Source of the DNA: Bacteroidales bacterium
GTDB lineage: Bacteria; Bacteroidota; Bacteroidia; Bacteroidales; Lentimicrobiaceae
Direction of reading: 5' to 3'
Length of the DNA: 64,000 nucleotides
Assembly (NCBI GenBank): GCA_016705005.1
Contig: JADIZB010000038.1
Span: forward strand, 186,001 to 250,000
Below, piece after piece: positions 18,406-27,303 of the stretch. Under the pieces are notes generated by a model. The model was not told the DNA's origin, did no database searches, and saw nothing but the letters and a program-made list of their open reading frames with translations. Positions within the stretch are counted from its first letter, which is position 1. The number at the start of each line of letters is the position of its first letter. The position numbers and the translations under genes are program-made.

Positions 18406-19452
18406 ATGTTTAGATTTGAGCATACGATTTTTCTTAATCTACTGGTAATCATACCGGTACTAATCGTGTTATATTGGTTTTTTATCAGATGGAAAACCAG
18501 AGTGGCACTCCGGCTTGGCGAAAAGCAGGTTATATCCAGGCTTATGCCTGATATTTCCGTTTTCAGAAGTCATTTCAAATTCATTCTGGTCCTTTTAACC
18601 ATTGTAGTTGTATTGCTGGCGCTCGCAAATCCTCAGGTAGGATCTAAAATAGAGAAAGCACAGCGCAAAGGTGTTGATCTGATCATTGCCATTGATGTTT
18701 CGAACAGTATGCTGGCGCAGGATATTCAACCGAGCAGGATAGAGCGTGCAAGGCAGTCGATATCAAGGTTGATTGATGAGCTTGAAAATGATCGCATCGG
18801 AATCATCGTGTTTGCAGGGAAAGCCTATACTCAGTTGCCAATTACAACTGATTACTCAGCTGCGAAGATGATGCTTGGAACGGTACGGCCCGATATGGTT
18901 CCGGTTCAGGGAACCGCCATCGGACAGGCAATAGATATGGCCATGGCTTCGTTTAAAGATGAGAAGTCGGGTAAAGCCATCATTATAATAACTGATGGTG
19001 AGAACCATGATGAAGATGCTGTTGAAAAGGCCGGAGAGGCTGCTGATGCCGGGATAAAAGTTTATACCATTGGAATGGGCCTGGCCGAAGGCTCTCCTAT
19101 ACCTGTCTACAAGGATGGCGAAATCGTCGGGTTCAAGAAAGATCAGTCAGGAGAAACAGTCATTACCAGACTTGATGAAACCATGTTAACCAAAATTGCT
19201 GAGGCCGGCGATGGAATCTATGTCAGGGCAAGTAATACACAGGCTGGTCTTCGGAGGGTTTTTGATGAAATAAGTAAAATGGAGAAGACCACCTTCGACA
19301 CTATGAATTTTTCTGATTACGAAGATCGTTTCCCTTATTTTATCGGGCTGGCACTGCTGCTTTTGGTAATTAATTTCTTACTGAATGAGCGAAAAAGCAA
19401 ATGGGCAGAAAAAATATCATTGTTTCACCCGACCAGGAATCATAAAAAATGA
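18406..19452 (+). CDS. batB: vWA domain membrane protein BatB
   Basis: Paralog of the preceding gene with the same plan: N-terminal membrane segments, a vWA domain with MIDAS motif DVSNS, TDGEN, and a C-terminal membrane segment (YFIGLALLLLVINFLL). I chose the ATG at 18406 (MFRFEHTIFLNLLVIIP) because the longer frame would overlap batA and lacks a plausible N-terminus. It overlaps batC by 4 bases (ATGA), which suggests translational coupling. Confidence 0.88.
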   Translation: MFRFEHTIFLNLLVIIPVLIVLYWFFIRWKTRVALRLGEKQVISRLMPDISVFRSHFKFILVLLTIVVVLLALANPQVGSKIEKAQRKGVDLIIAIDVSNSMLAQDIQPSRIERARQSISRLIDELENDRIGIIVFAGKAYTQLPITTDYSAAKMMLGTVRPDMVPVQGTAIGQAIDMAMASFKDEKSGKAIIIITDGENHDEDAVEKAGEAADAGIKVYTIGMGLAEGSPIPVYKDGEIVGFKKDQSGETVITRLDETMLTKIAEAGDGIYVRASNTQAGLRRVFDEISKMEKTTFDTMNFSDYEDRFPYFIGLALLLLVINFLLNERKSKWAEKISLFHPTRNHKK

Positions 19453-20141
19453 GATACATAACATTTTTAACCGCTTTATTACTGCTGATTACAGCCGGAA
19501 ACCTGCCGGGCCAGAATGACAATTCACTGGTCCGGAAAGGCAATAAGCAATTTAAGGAAGGTAAGTTTAAAGAAGCAGAAATTGATTACCGCAAAGCCAT
19601 GGAATTGTCGCCAAAATCTTTTAAAGGTGAATACAACCTGGGAAGCTCACTTTACAGGCAAAAAAACTGGGAAGAGGCAGGCAGGAGTTATATGAATTCA
19701 GCCAATAAAATGAAAACCAATGACGTTGCCGGAAAAGCTGCAGCCTACCATAATCTTGGTAATTCGCTGCTGAAAGCGGAGAAATACGATGAAAGTGTGG
19801 AAGCCTACAAACAATCGCTCAGACTCAATCCGGCCGACGAAGATACCCGGTACAACCTGAGTTATGCCATGCGCAAACTTCAGCAGCAACAACAACAGCA
19901 ACAGAATAAAGATCAGAATAAAGACGACAAACAGGATAACAAGGATAAGCAAAACCAGAATCAGCAACAAAACCAGCAAAATCAGCAACAGGACAAGCAA
20001 CAGGAGCAAAAGCAGCAGATTTCAAAACAGGATGCAGAACGTATGCTTCAGGCCCTGAAAAACGATGAACAAAAAACCATCGACAAGGTAAAAAAACAAA
20101 AAGCAAAACCTGTACAGGTTCAGGTTGAAAAAGACTGGTAG
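19449..20141 (+). CDS. batC: TPR protein BatC with Gln/Asn/Lys-rich tail
   Basis: 230 aa with a signal peptide (cleavage near LPGQN), three tetratricopeptide repeats (FKEAEIDYRKAMELSP, NLGNSLLKAEKYDESVEAY, LRLNPADEDTRYNLSYAM) and a low-complexity tail of Gln, Asn, Lys and Asp from about residue 142, typical of BatC. TPRs probably scaffold the Bat proteins on the periplasmic side. Overlaps batB by 4 bases. Long open frames on the opposite strand here are artefacts of the CAG/AAC-rich tail. Confidence 0.87.
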   Translation: MRYITFLTALLLLITAGNLPGQNDNSLVRKGNKQFKEGKFKEAEIDYRKAMELSPKSFKGEYNLGSSLYRQKNWEEAGRSYMNSANKMKTNDVAGKAAAYHNLGNSLLKAEKYDESVEAYKQSLRLNPADEDTRYNLSYAMRKLQQQQQQQQNKDQNKDDKQDNKDKQNQNQQQNQQNQQQDKQQEQKQQISKQDAERMLQALKNDEQKTIDKVKKQKAKPVQVQVEKDW

Positions 20142-20215
20142 CTTTGTACAATGAAACAACTATGTTTGCGCTTAAGGTATTATCAAAAGAAATTCATGCA
20201 ATGACAGGCAAAGAC

Positions 20216-22072
20216 ATGATTAAGCATATAAAATTGTCAGCCTTAATGTTGATGATGCTTTCTGCCCTTACTGTTACCGGTCAGAAAGTTGAATTCTCTG
20301 CTTCTGCAAGGGATGTAGTAGCTGTCGGTGACCAGTTCAGGCTGGTTTTTTCAGTTAATGCACAGGCATCCGGCTTTACAGCACCGGTGCTGAAAGACTT
20401 CACCATTCTGGCCGGGCCAAGTCAGTCTTCGAGCACCAGCATGCAGATCGTTAACAACCAGGTTACCCGATCAATAGATTATTCATTTACATACATTCTT
20501 CAGGCTTCAGGTGAGGGAACCTTCACCATTGGACCGGCATCGGTGAATGTTGATGGTAAAGTATACAAATCGAACCCTGTCACAGTAAAAGTGGTGAAGG
20601 GCAATGCCCCGCAACCAAGGCAAGGGTCGCAGGGGTCGCAGGGCAGCCAGCAGCCTTCAGGTGATCTTGGATCAAAGGATTTGTTTGTCAGGGCATCAGT
20701 AAATAAATCAAATCCCTATCAGGGAGAACAGATAATTGTCACATACAAAATATACACAAGAGTTCCTGTTGCTGAATACAGCATCACTAAAGCCCCGGGC
20801 CTTAGTGGTTTCTGGACACAGGATCTGCTCAAAGACAGTAAAAACCTGAACCAATACCGTGAAACAGTTGATGGTTCAGAATATGTGGTTGCTGAGATAA
20901 AAAAGGATGCCATGTTTGCTCAAAAATCAGGCAAACTTGTCATCGAACCCCTTGAGATGGATGTTATCGCACAGATACAGCGAAAAGCAGGACGCAGACC
21001 GACCAATGATCCGTTTTTTGACAACTTCTTCAACGACAGTTTCTTCGGCAACACCTTGCAGAATGTCAAGAAAACAATAAGTTCGAACCAGCTTACAATC
21101 AATGTTAAGCCGTTACCTGACAATGGCAGACCACAGGGTTACAGCGGAGCAGTCGGTAATTTCAGCATCACTGCCTCCACCGACAGGACTGAGTTGAAAG
21201 CCAATGACGCCATGAGCCTTAAGTTTACCGTTACCGGAAAAGGAAATGTTAAACTGATAGAAAAACCCGACCTCGTCTTCCCATCCGACTTTGAAGTATA
21301 TGACCCCAGGGTAACTGACAATATCAGCACTACAGCATCCGGAGTCTCAGGCACACGCACTTTTGAATACCTTATTATCCCCCGGAATCCGGGCAACTTT
21401 ACAATAAAGCCGGCTACTTTTTCTTATTTTGATATCAATGCCGGAGTTTATAAATCCCTTAAATCTCAGGAGTTTACCATCAACGTAAGTCGTGGCGATG
21501 GCTCGGAAGGAACTTTTACTGCCGGCGGAAATAATAAGGAAGATTTTAAACTGATCGGGAGCGACATCAGGTTCATCAAAACAGGAAAGATAAAGCTGGA
21601 GCCAGTCAACACCTATATCTATGGCTCGGTAGTTTTCTGGTTGCTTATTGCATTGCCAATAATCCTTTTTGTTGTATTCCTGTTGGTTTGGAAAAACGAA
21701 CTTAAGAAGCGCGGAAATAAGGCGCTGATGCGTAACAGAAAAGCAACCGGAATAGCACGAAAAAGGTTGAAGCTGGCTCAGAAATTCCTGAAACAGGGCA
21801 ATCAGGAAGCATTCTGGTCAGAGGTGTCCAATGCGTTATGGGGGTATATGAGTGATAAATTCAATATTCCAAGGTCAACCCTTTCGATGACTTCTGTGAA
21901 CGAAGCACTGATCGCCAAAAATGTTAATGAAGAACTGATAAAACAGTTTATCAGCATCCTTAACAATTGTGAATTCGCGAGATTCGCCCCGGGCAACAAA
22001 TCACAGGCGATGGATGAATTATATAATCAGGCCATTGATGTAATTACCCGTACAGAGCAAGAACTCAGGTAG
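20216..22072 (+). CDS. batD: Oxygen-tolerance protein BatD
   Basis: About 618 aa from the chosen start (MIKHIKLSALMLMM, a good signal peptide); an upstream ATG at 20201 or the first in-frame ATG at 20144 are alternatives. The product has repeated beta domains (VEFSASARDVVAVGDQFRL, VNKSNPYQGEQIIVTYKIY, STDRTELKANDAMSLKF), one transmembrane segment near residue 485 (VVFWLLIALPIILFVVFLL) and a C-terminal helical cytoplasmic domain ending the BatD architecture. Probably acts in the inner membrane with BatA and BatB. Confidence 0.88.
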   Translation: MIKHIKLSALMLMMLSALTVTGQKVEFSASARDVVAVGDQFRLVFSVNAQASGFTAPVLKDFTILAGPSQSSSTSMQIVNNQVTRSIDYSFTYILQASGEGTFTIGPASVNVDGKVYKSNPVTVKVVKGNAPQPRQGSQGSQGSQQPSGDLGSKDLFVRASVNKSNPYQGEQIIVTYKIYTRVPVAEYSITKAPGLSGFWTQDLLKDSKNLNQYRETVDGSEYVVAEIKKDAMFAQKSGKLVIEPLEMDVIAQIQRKAGRRPTNDPFFDNFFNDSFFGNTLQNVKKTISSNQLTINVKPLPDNGRPQGYSGAVGNFSITASTDRTELKANDAMSLKFTVTGKGNVKLIEKPDLVFPSDFEVYDPRVTDNISTTASGVSGTRTFEYLIIPRNPGNFTIKPATFSYFDINAGVYKSLKSQEFTINVSRGDGSEGTFTAGGNNKEDFKLIGSDIRFIKTGKIKLEPVNTYIYGSVVFWLLIALPIILFVVFLLVWKNELKKRGNKALMRNRKATGIARKRLKLAQKFLKQGNQEAFWSEVSNALWGYMSDKFNIPRSTLSMTSVNEALIAKNVNEELIKQFISILNNCEFARFAPGNKSQAMDELYNQAIDVITRTEQELR

Positions 22073-22080
22073 TTATGAAA

Positions 22081-22115
22081 TAACTAATAACTAATAACTA
22101 ACAACTAACAATTAA
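22081..22115 (+). repeat. Five tandem 7-bp units
   Basis: TAACTAA three times, then CAACTAA and CAATTAA, between batD and batE. Simple AT-rich microsatellite without a coding role. Confidence 0.85.
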
Positions 22116-22196
22116 TAGTTTTTGGTTAACCGTTGACAGTAAAAATGATGAAGTGGTATTGGAGCTTCCAGCAATTAGTCAATTAGAATTGAAAAT

Positions 22197-22952
22197 ATGA
22201 AACTGAGGTTCGTTATTGGTATTCTGTTTTTGATCACCGCTTTTAATGTTTCAGCCGATGAGCAGGCAAACATTGATAAGGCCAACAAGGCATACATGGC
22301 CGGGTTTTACGAAAACTCAATCTCAATTTATGAAAAAATCATTTCGGGCGGAATGGTTTCAGCGGAGCTTTATTATAATCTGGGGAATGCCTATTTTAAA
22401 AGCAATAATCTGCCACCGGCAATTCTAAATTATGAAAGAGCGCTGAAGTTATCGCCCGGTGATGAGGATATTATCTATAACCTGGGAGTGGCCAACAGCA
22501 GGATTGTCGATAAAATTGATGTACTACCCGAGCTTTTTTACCTGCGATGGTGGAAAAGTCTGAAAACATGGTTTTCACCAAACGGGTGGACTTTAATGGG
22601 CATTGGTTCATTTTCGCTACTCTTCGTCATGGCGGCACTTTTCCTGCTATCACGCTCTGTTTCTGGCCGGAAATTATTCTTTACCGCAGGAGTTGTAATT
22701 CTCTTAATTAACATAACCTCCGGTATTATTGCTTTTCAGACATACAATGAATCCAGACTGCAGAACACAGCAATAGTTTTCACCCCGACCCTGCCGGTTA
22801 AAAGCTCGCCTGACGAAAGCAGTATTGATCTTTTTGTGATCCATGAAGGACTTAAAGTTACAATCATCGATAGACTCGGCGACTGGTGCGAAGTCAGGAT
22901 CATGAACGGAAGCAAAGGCTGGGTAAAGGCAGCCAACCTCAAACCCATCTAG
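22197..22952 (+). CDS. batE: TPR and SH3 domain membrane protein BatE
   Basis: 251 aa with a signal peptide (ending NVSADE), two TPR units (SISIYEKIISGG, YYNLGNAYFKSNNLPPAILN), two transmembrane helices (about residues 123-143 and 151-171) and a C-terminal bacterial SH3 domain (VKSSPDESSIDLFVIHEG ... GDWCEVRIMNGSKGW). This order is that of BatE. It closes the bat operon, followed after 9 bases by an ABC module. Confidence 0.88.
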   Translation: MKLRFVIGILFLITAFNVSADEQANIDKANKAYMAGFYENSISIYEKIISGGMVSAELYYNLGNAYFKSNNLPPAILNYERALKLSPGDEDIIYNLGVANSRIVDKIDVLPELFYLRWWKSLKTWFSPNGWTLMGIGSFSLLFVMAALFLLSRSVSGRKLFFTAGVVILLINITSGIIAFQTYNESRLQNTAIVFTPTLPVKSSPDESSIDLFVIHEGLKVTIIDRLGDWCEVRIMNGSKGWVKAANLKPI

Positions 22953-22961
22953 CACCAGGGT

Positions 22962-23900
22962 ATGATCCGGGCTGTAATAAAGATTTCGGGAATCCACATT
23001 CAGCGTTACCTGAGGATAATCAATGAGCTTGGAATTTTCAGGGTGATCTTTCTGCTTGTCATTGTTGCCTATGTTTTTAAAGCGACACTGCAGCCCGGTA
23101 TGCTGGTCCTGCAATCGATGCTGGTTTTATCGGTAGTGGTTCAGACTCACTTTACCAGAAAAGATTTTGTGTTGTTGAATAACCTGGGTTTGAACACCCC
23201 GGTTTATTTTATGCTTTTGTATCTTCTCTTTATCAGCCCGTTTATTCTGCTTTACCTCGTATGGCCCGACTACAAAGCCCTGGGAATCCTGATTTCAGGA
23301 ACGCTGCTCACAACACTTTTTAACAGGCCATTCAGGAAAGTCCGCAAAATTCAACTTCCTTCCTTCAGGTTCATTCCGGCCGGATCCTGGGAATGGAGGG
23401 TCGGACTCAGACAGTATTTCCCGGTGTTCATTGCTGCATATATTATCCCGGCAGTGCTTTATCAGCAGGATTATCTTTTTGCGGCATCGGTGCTGCTGAT
23501 CGCGATCACTTCGAATGCCTTCCTCATCAGCCATGAACCGGTCAATATGCTGGTGACGGTAAAATCTTCCGCAGTTGCTTGTTTCTGGTATAAGGTTTAT
23601 CTACAGTGTGCATTTTTTACATTGTTTTCGCTTCCTCTGCTGATCTCTTCGCTGATTCTGTATCCTGAAGGAATCAGACCGGTTCTTCTGCTTTTCATCA
23701 ATAGCCTTGTGGTCCAGGCGTTTGCAGTTTCACTTAAATATGCCGGCTTCAGACCTGGTGAGAAAACCCCTTACAATATGGCCATCATATTTTTACTGAA
23801 TTTTACTTTTATTATTCCTGCCCTTTTACCACTTCCGGTCATTATGGCCGTTATTTTCGGCCGGAAAGCCATTTCACAATTAAAACTCATTGCCGGATGA
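22962..23900 (+). CDS. Multi-pass membrane protein, probable ABC transporter permease
   Basis: 312 aa with about eight hydrophobic segments and few charged loops. No named domain is recognised. It overlaps the following ABC ATPase gene by 4 bases (ATGA), so it is most likely the permease partner. The substrate is unknown. An ABC export pair directly after batE is seen in some Bacteroidota, but no functional link to aerotolerance can be read here. Confidence 0.75.
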   Translation: MIRAVIKISGIHIQRYLRIINELGIFRVIFLLVIVAYVFKATLQPGMLVLQSMLVLSVVVQTHFTRKDFVLLNNLGLNTPVYFMLLYLLFISPFILLYLVWPDYKALGILISGTLLTTLFNRPFRKVRKIQLPSFRFIPAGSWEWRVGLRQYFPVFIAAYIIPAVLYQQDYLFAASVLLIAITSNAFLISHEPVNMLVTVKSSAVACFWYKVYLQCAFFTLFSLPLLISSLILYPEGIRPVLLLFINSLVVQAFAVSLKYAGFRPGEKTPYNMAIIFLLNFTFIIPALLPLPVIMAVIFGRKAISQLKLIAG

Positions 23901-24574
23901 TTACAATTCAGAATCTTGATTTCAGTTATGGTAAATCGCCGGTAATCAAAAACCTGAACTGGCAGCTTGAAACAGGAAAAATTCATGGCCTGGTAGGTCT
24001 GAACGGAGCCGGAAAGTCTACCCTGTTTAATCTGATAGCAGGTTGGCTGAAACCTTCAAATGGTACCATCATGTACAATGAAATACGCCTAGACAGGAGT
24101 ATTTGTGCCTTGATGGAAACGAACCCGCAATTTTATCCCATGATCAAGGGACAGGAATACCTCGATGTTTTTAAACTCAAAAACAACCAGTTCGATATCT
24201 CAGCCTGGAATAATATATTTAAACTTCCACTGAATGAGGTGGTGGATAACTATTCAACCGGGATGAAAAAGCGTCTTGACCTGATGGGAATTCTGGCTAT
24301 GAACAGGGAAATCCTGATTCTGGATGAACCTTTCAATGGCCTTGATTTTGAAGCCGTCAGGCTGGTTCAACAAGTCCTTCCATTGCTTGCTTCCAAAGGA
24401 AAAACCATCATCATCAGTTCGCACATTGCCGAATCGCTTACCGCTGTCTGTAACAGCATCAGTCTGCTCCGGAATGGCGAAATCGGGCTTCAGATCAGGA
24501 AGGACAGCTTCGCAAATCTCAGTGAGATGATTGATCTGCACGGAGGTATCAAAACAGAAGACTTCCCTTTGTGA
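23897..24574 (+). CDS. ABC transporter ATP-binding protein
   Basis: 225 aa, a single nucleotide-binding domain with Walker A GLNGAGKST (residues 34-42), signature YSTGMKKRLDL, Walker B ILILDEP and the H-loop in IISSHIAES. The sequence class (one short NBD with an STGMKKRL-type signature) is that of ABC-2/CcmA-like exporters. It couples ATP hydrolysis to the membrane protein encoded just before it. Confidence 0.93.
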   Translation: MITIQNLDFSYGKSPVIKNLNWQLETGKIHGLVGLNGAGKSTLFNLIAGWLKPSNGTIMYNEIRLDRSICALMETNPQFYPMIKGQEYLDVFKLKNNQFDISAWNNIFKLPLNEVVDNYSTGMKKRLDLMGILAMNREILILDEPFNGLDFEAVRLVQQVLPLLASKGKTIIISSHIAESLTAVCNSISLLRNGEIGLQIRKDSFANLSEMIDLHGGIKTEDFPL

Positions 24575-24913
24575 GCATTAATTTTATCATGGCCTGAGAT
24601 TGAATGTTTGCCTATTGAGGCAGCGATTGATCACACGTCAATATTGCCGGGTGATTCAGATATAACCAATCCCCGGTGCATAACCTCAGACCCCGCAACC
24701 CCGGTAATTATACCTACTGAAGTCAAACTGAACTCTTCGATCCGAACAAAAACTGTGAAACATATCACAATCTTGTCTGCAAAGGTTGTTCAGACATTTA
24801 TTAGCCTGAAATATAATTTGCCGTACGCGATTATTGAAAAGGCTATACCTGCACAAACCTGCGAAGTTGACAATCTGCATTTTTTTCTTAAATTTACCTT
24901 AAATATACCTGCC
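24575..24913. other. Intergenic region, nothing recognised
   Basis: An open frame extends upstream from the TonB-like gene into this stretch, but it lacks a signal peptide and codon-like composition; the real start is at 24914. I see no terminator with a clear T run or promoter of good quality. Confidence 0.5.
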
Positions 24914-25717
24914 ATGAAAATTGTCCTGATACTTTTCTTCTGTTCGGCTGTTTCTTTAATGGCTTATAATCAGGATTTTATACCAGCTCAGCCTGTTGGA
25001 GGCAAGCAACAGCTGAAGTATTTTTTTGATCAGGAATTAATCTATCCTGCAGATGCTTTGAATTCCGGAAAGGAAGGAAAAGTTGCCTGTAAGTATTTCA
25101 TTGATGAAAAAGGACAAATTGAACACATCAGTTTCAGTGATGGTGCATTGCCTGATTTCAGTAGCGAAATTTTACGTATTTTCCGGATGATTGAATGGGA
25201 ACCAGCAACCTTGAGAAGCATTGCTGTGAGCGACAGCGGTCACTATGAATATGAATTTAATATCCGGAGATATAACAGATTATGTAAGCAAAGAGGGTAC
25301 ATTTCCCATTTGTATCCCTTTGAACCAACCGACACTTCCGGTATCATATATTTGTATAAAAACCTGGAGACTGCCCCCCACCCTATTTTTACCAACGATA
25401 AGATAAATCTGGCAGGATTCATAGCTGCCAATCTTGTTTATCCGGAGGCGGCCATCAAACAAAACGTAAGTGGGGTTGTTAAGGTTACGTTTGTGGTTGA
25501 ACCACACGGCAGAATTTCAAATACCAGGATAGTAAACGCTCTGGGTGCCGGCTGTAATGAGGAAGCCATAAGAATTATCCGGCTGATTAAATGGATGCCC
25601 GGTACTGTAGGCCAAAAAGCAGTGAGAACGAGAATGAGTATTTCGATAAATTTCAACCTGGATCAGGGGCCCGACGGAAATTTTAATCCCAATATCAAAT
25701 CAAGCTACGGAGGATAG
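24914..25717 (+). CDS. TonB C-terminal-like periplasmic protein with two TonB domains
   Basis: 267 aa from an ATG that begins a signal peptide (MKIVLILFFCSAVSLMAY). Two TonB_C-like units follow: one around residues 35-120 (LIYPADALNSGKEGKVAC ... IEWEPA) and a clearer one at the C-terminus (LVYPEAAIKQNVSGVVKV ... FVVEPHGRISNTRIV ... GCNEEAIRIIRLIKWMPG). There is no N-terminal TonB transmembrane anchor or proline-rich spacer, so it is not a classical TonB; Bacteroidota encode many such soluble TonB_C proteins of unknown role. Confidence 0.8.
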   Translation: MKIVLILFFCSAVSLMAYNQDFIPAQPVGGKQQLKYFFDQELIYPADALNSGKEGKVACKYFIDEKGQIEHISFSDGALPDFSSEILRIFRMIEWEPATLRSIAVSDSGHYEYEFNIRRYNRLCKQRGYISHLYPFEPTDTSGIIYLYKNLETAPHPIFTNDKINLAGFIAANLVYPEAAIKQNVSGVVKVTFVVEPHGRISNTRIVNALGAGCNEEAIRIIRLIKWMPGTVGQKAVRTRMSISINFNLDQGPDGNFNPNIKSSYGG

Positions 25718-25745
25718 CTAATTATTTAAACCAAATTAAGAAACT

Positions 25746-26642
25746 ATGCGTAAATCATTATTGACACTTTTTTTATCAGCTATTGCTGTGATGGCAGCCA
25801 GCGCGCAAACAGCCGATACCACCCGGCTATGGACCAAAGGCTTCAAAGCTTCCTTAACTTTCAATCAGGTCTCCCTGACCAACTGGGCCGCCGGTGGTGA
25901 AAACAGTTATGGCGGAAATTCATTTCTCAATCTGTTTGCCAACCTAAAGCAGGGCAAAACAAGGTGGGACAATTCACTTGACCTTGCCTACGGTATGGTA
26001 AAACTGGGGGATGCCAAACTGAGAAAAAGCGATGATAAAATCGATTTCGTTTCAAAACTTGGTCATAACGTCATCAATAAAAATCTTTTCCTGAGCGCCA
26101 ACCTGAACTTTAAAACCCAGTTTGCGGAAGGATACAATTATCCTGATGATTCTAAACTGATTTCAAACTTTATGGCACCGGCCTACCTGATGCTTGGACT
26201 CGGACTCGATTTTAAGCCATATCCTTATCTTTCCATTTCATTCCTGCCATTAACCGGAAGAATGGTTATTGTAAACGACACTTCACTTTCTGTTGGCTAT
26301 GGACTTGACCCCGGTAAGACCATCAAAGGAGAATTCGGCGCTGCCCTGAAAGTAACTTTTGAGAAGGATATCTTCACCAATGTCAGCCTGAAAAGCAAAC
26401 TCGATATGTTTTCAAATTACATGGACCGGCCGCAGAACATCGACATCAACTGGGAAGCCCTGCTGGTGCTGAAAGTGAATAAGCTGATCTCAACTTATGT
26501 TGGAATTCAGACCATTTATGACCATGATATCAGGATTACAGATAAAGATGGCAAAACAGGGCCACGTACCCAGTTCAAACAAACCTTCGGAATCGGATTG
26601 TCCTATTCCATCAAGCATCTGGATGCAAGAATCAAACAATAA
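25746..26642 (+). CDS. DUF3078 outer-membrane protein
   Basis: 298 aa with a signal peptide (cleavage near ASAQT). The start of the mature protein, FKASLTFNQVSLTNWAAGG, is the hallmark of the Bacteroidota DUF3078 family, followed by a repeated beta-strand pattern (WDNSLDLAYGMVKLG, LFLSANLNFKTQF) consistent with an outer-membrane barrel. Function is unknown. It lies 28 bases after the TonB-like gene and 30 before mscL. Confidence 0.85.
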   Translation: MRKSLLTLFLSAIAVMAASAQTADTTRLWTKGFKASLTFNQVSLTNWAAGGENSYGGNSFLNLFANLKQGKTRWDNSLDLAYGMVKLGDAKLRKSDDKIDFVSKLGHNVINKNLFLSANLNFKTQFAEGYNYPDDSKLISNFMAPAYLMLGLGLDFKPYPYLSISFLPLTGRMVIVNDTSLSVGYGLDPGKTIKGEFGAALKVTFEKDIFTNVSLKSKLDMFSNYMDRPQNIDINWEALLVLKVNKLISTYVGIQTIYDHDIRITDKDGKTGPRTQFKQTFGIGLSYSIKHLDARIKQ

Positions 26643-26672
26643 CCAAATCTAACCCCAATAAAATCAAACATT

Positions 26673-27074
26673 ATGAAACTTTTAGACGAATTCAAAGCCT
26701 TTGCCATGCGGGGCAATGTCATCGACCTGGCCGTTGCCGTTATCATCGGCGGTGCCTTTGGCAAGATTGTATCATCTTTTGTGAATGACATCCTTATGCC
26801 TCCCATTGGTTTATTGCTCGGTGGCCTGGATTTCAAGGATCTGGTTTTCACCATGAAGGAAGCTGTGGGAGAAACACCGGCTGTAACCATGAACTATGGC
26901 ATGTTCATCCAGAATGTGGTTGATTTTCTGATCATTGCCTTTGCTATCTTTATGGCCATCAAGGGGATGACCTCGTTTAAAAAGAAAGAAGAAGAAGCAC
27001 CTGCAGCTCCTCCTGCACCTACTAAAGATCAGGAGTTATTGTCCGAAATCCGCGACTTGTTGAAAAATAAATAA
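26673..27074 (+). CDS. mscL: Large-conductance mechanosensitive channel MscL
   Basis: 133 aa, the usual length. The N-terminal signature FKAFAMRGNVIDLAVAVIIG leads into TM1, followed by FGKIVSSFVNDILMPPIG; TM2 (FLIIAFAIFMAI) and a charged C-terminal helix (LLSEIRDLLKNK) complete the family plan. Opens under hypo-osmotic membrane tension to release solutes. A strong terminator follows at once. Confidence 0.97.
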   Translation: MKLLDEFKAFAMRGNVIDLAVAVIIGGAFGKIVSSFVNDILMPPIGLLLGGLDFKDLVFTMKEAVGETPAVTMNYGMFIQNVVDFLIIAFAIFMAIKGMTSFKKKEEEAPAAPPAPTKDQELLSEIRDLLKNK

Positions 27075-27090
27075 CCGGATCAACAATCAA

Positions 27091-27125
27091 AAAAAGCCTG
27101 TATCAGTGATGCAGGCTTTTTTTTT
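27091..27125 (+). terminator. Intrinsic terminator after mscL
   Basis: AAAAAGCCTG pairs with CAGGCTTTTT across an 11-base loop, followed by a run of T. It makes any start of the next gene inside this hairpin unlikely. Confidence 0.9.
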
Positions 27126-27303
27126 GAGCGATATTCAACCATGGCAAATAACCACACATCAATATCTTCAGGTTGACAGGAAGATATTGTTGAATGCATT
27201 AAAACAAAAGCAAAATTCAATTCCAGACTGTTGCTTTGCCGAATCTTCTTATTTTTATGCCGTAATCCGTCAGTCTGAAACTGAAGTCAAATCCTTGTCT
27301 GAT

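Noticed and set aside
19698..20151. Long minus-strand frames opposite batC
   Set aside because: Artefacts of the Gln/Asn-rich repetitive coding sequence of batC on the plus strand.
24608..24913. N-terminal extension of the TonB-like gene
   Set aside because: The ATG at 24914 begins a clean signal peptide; the extension would bury it.
27106..27303. N-terminal extension of the YfcC-family gene
   Set aside because: It begins inside the mscL terminator hairpin and has no transporter character.
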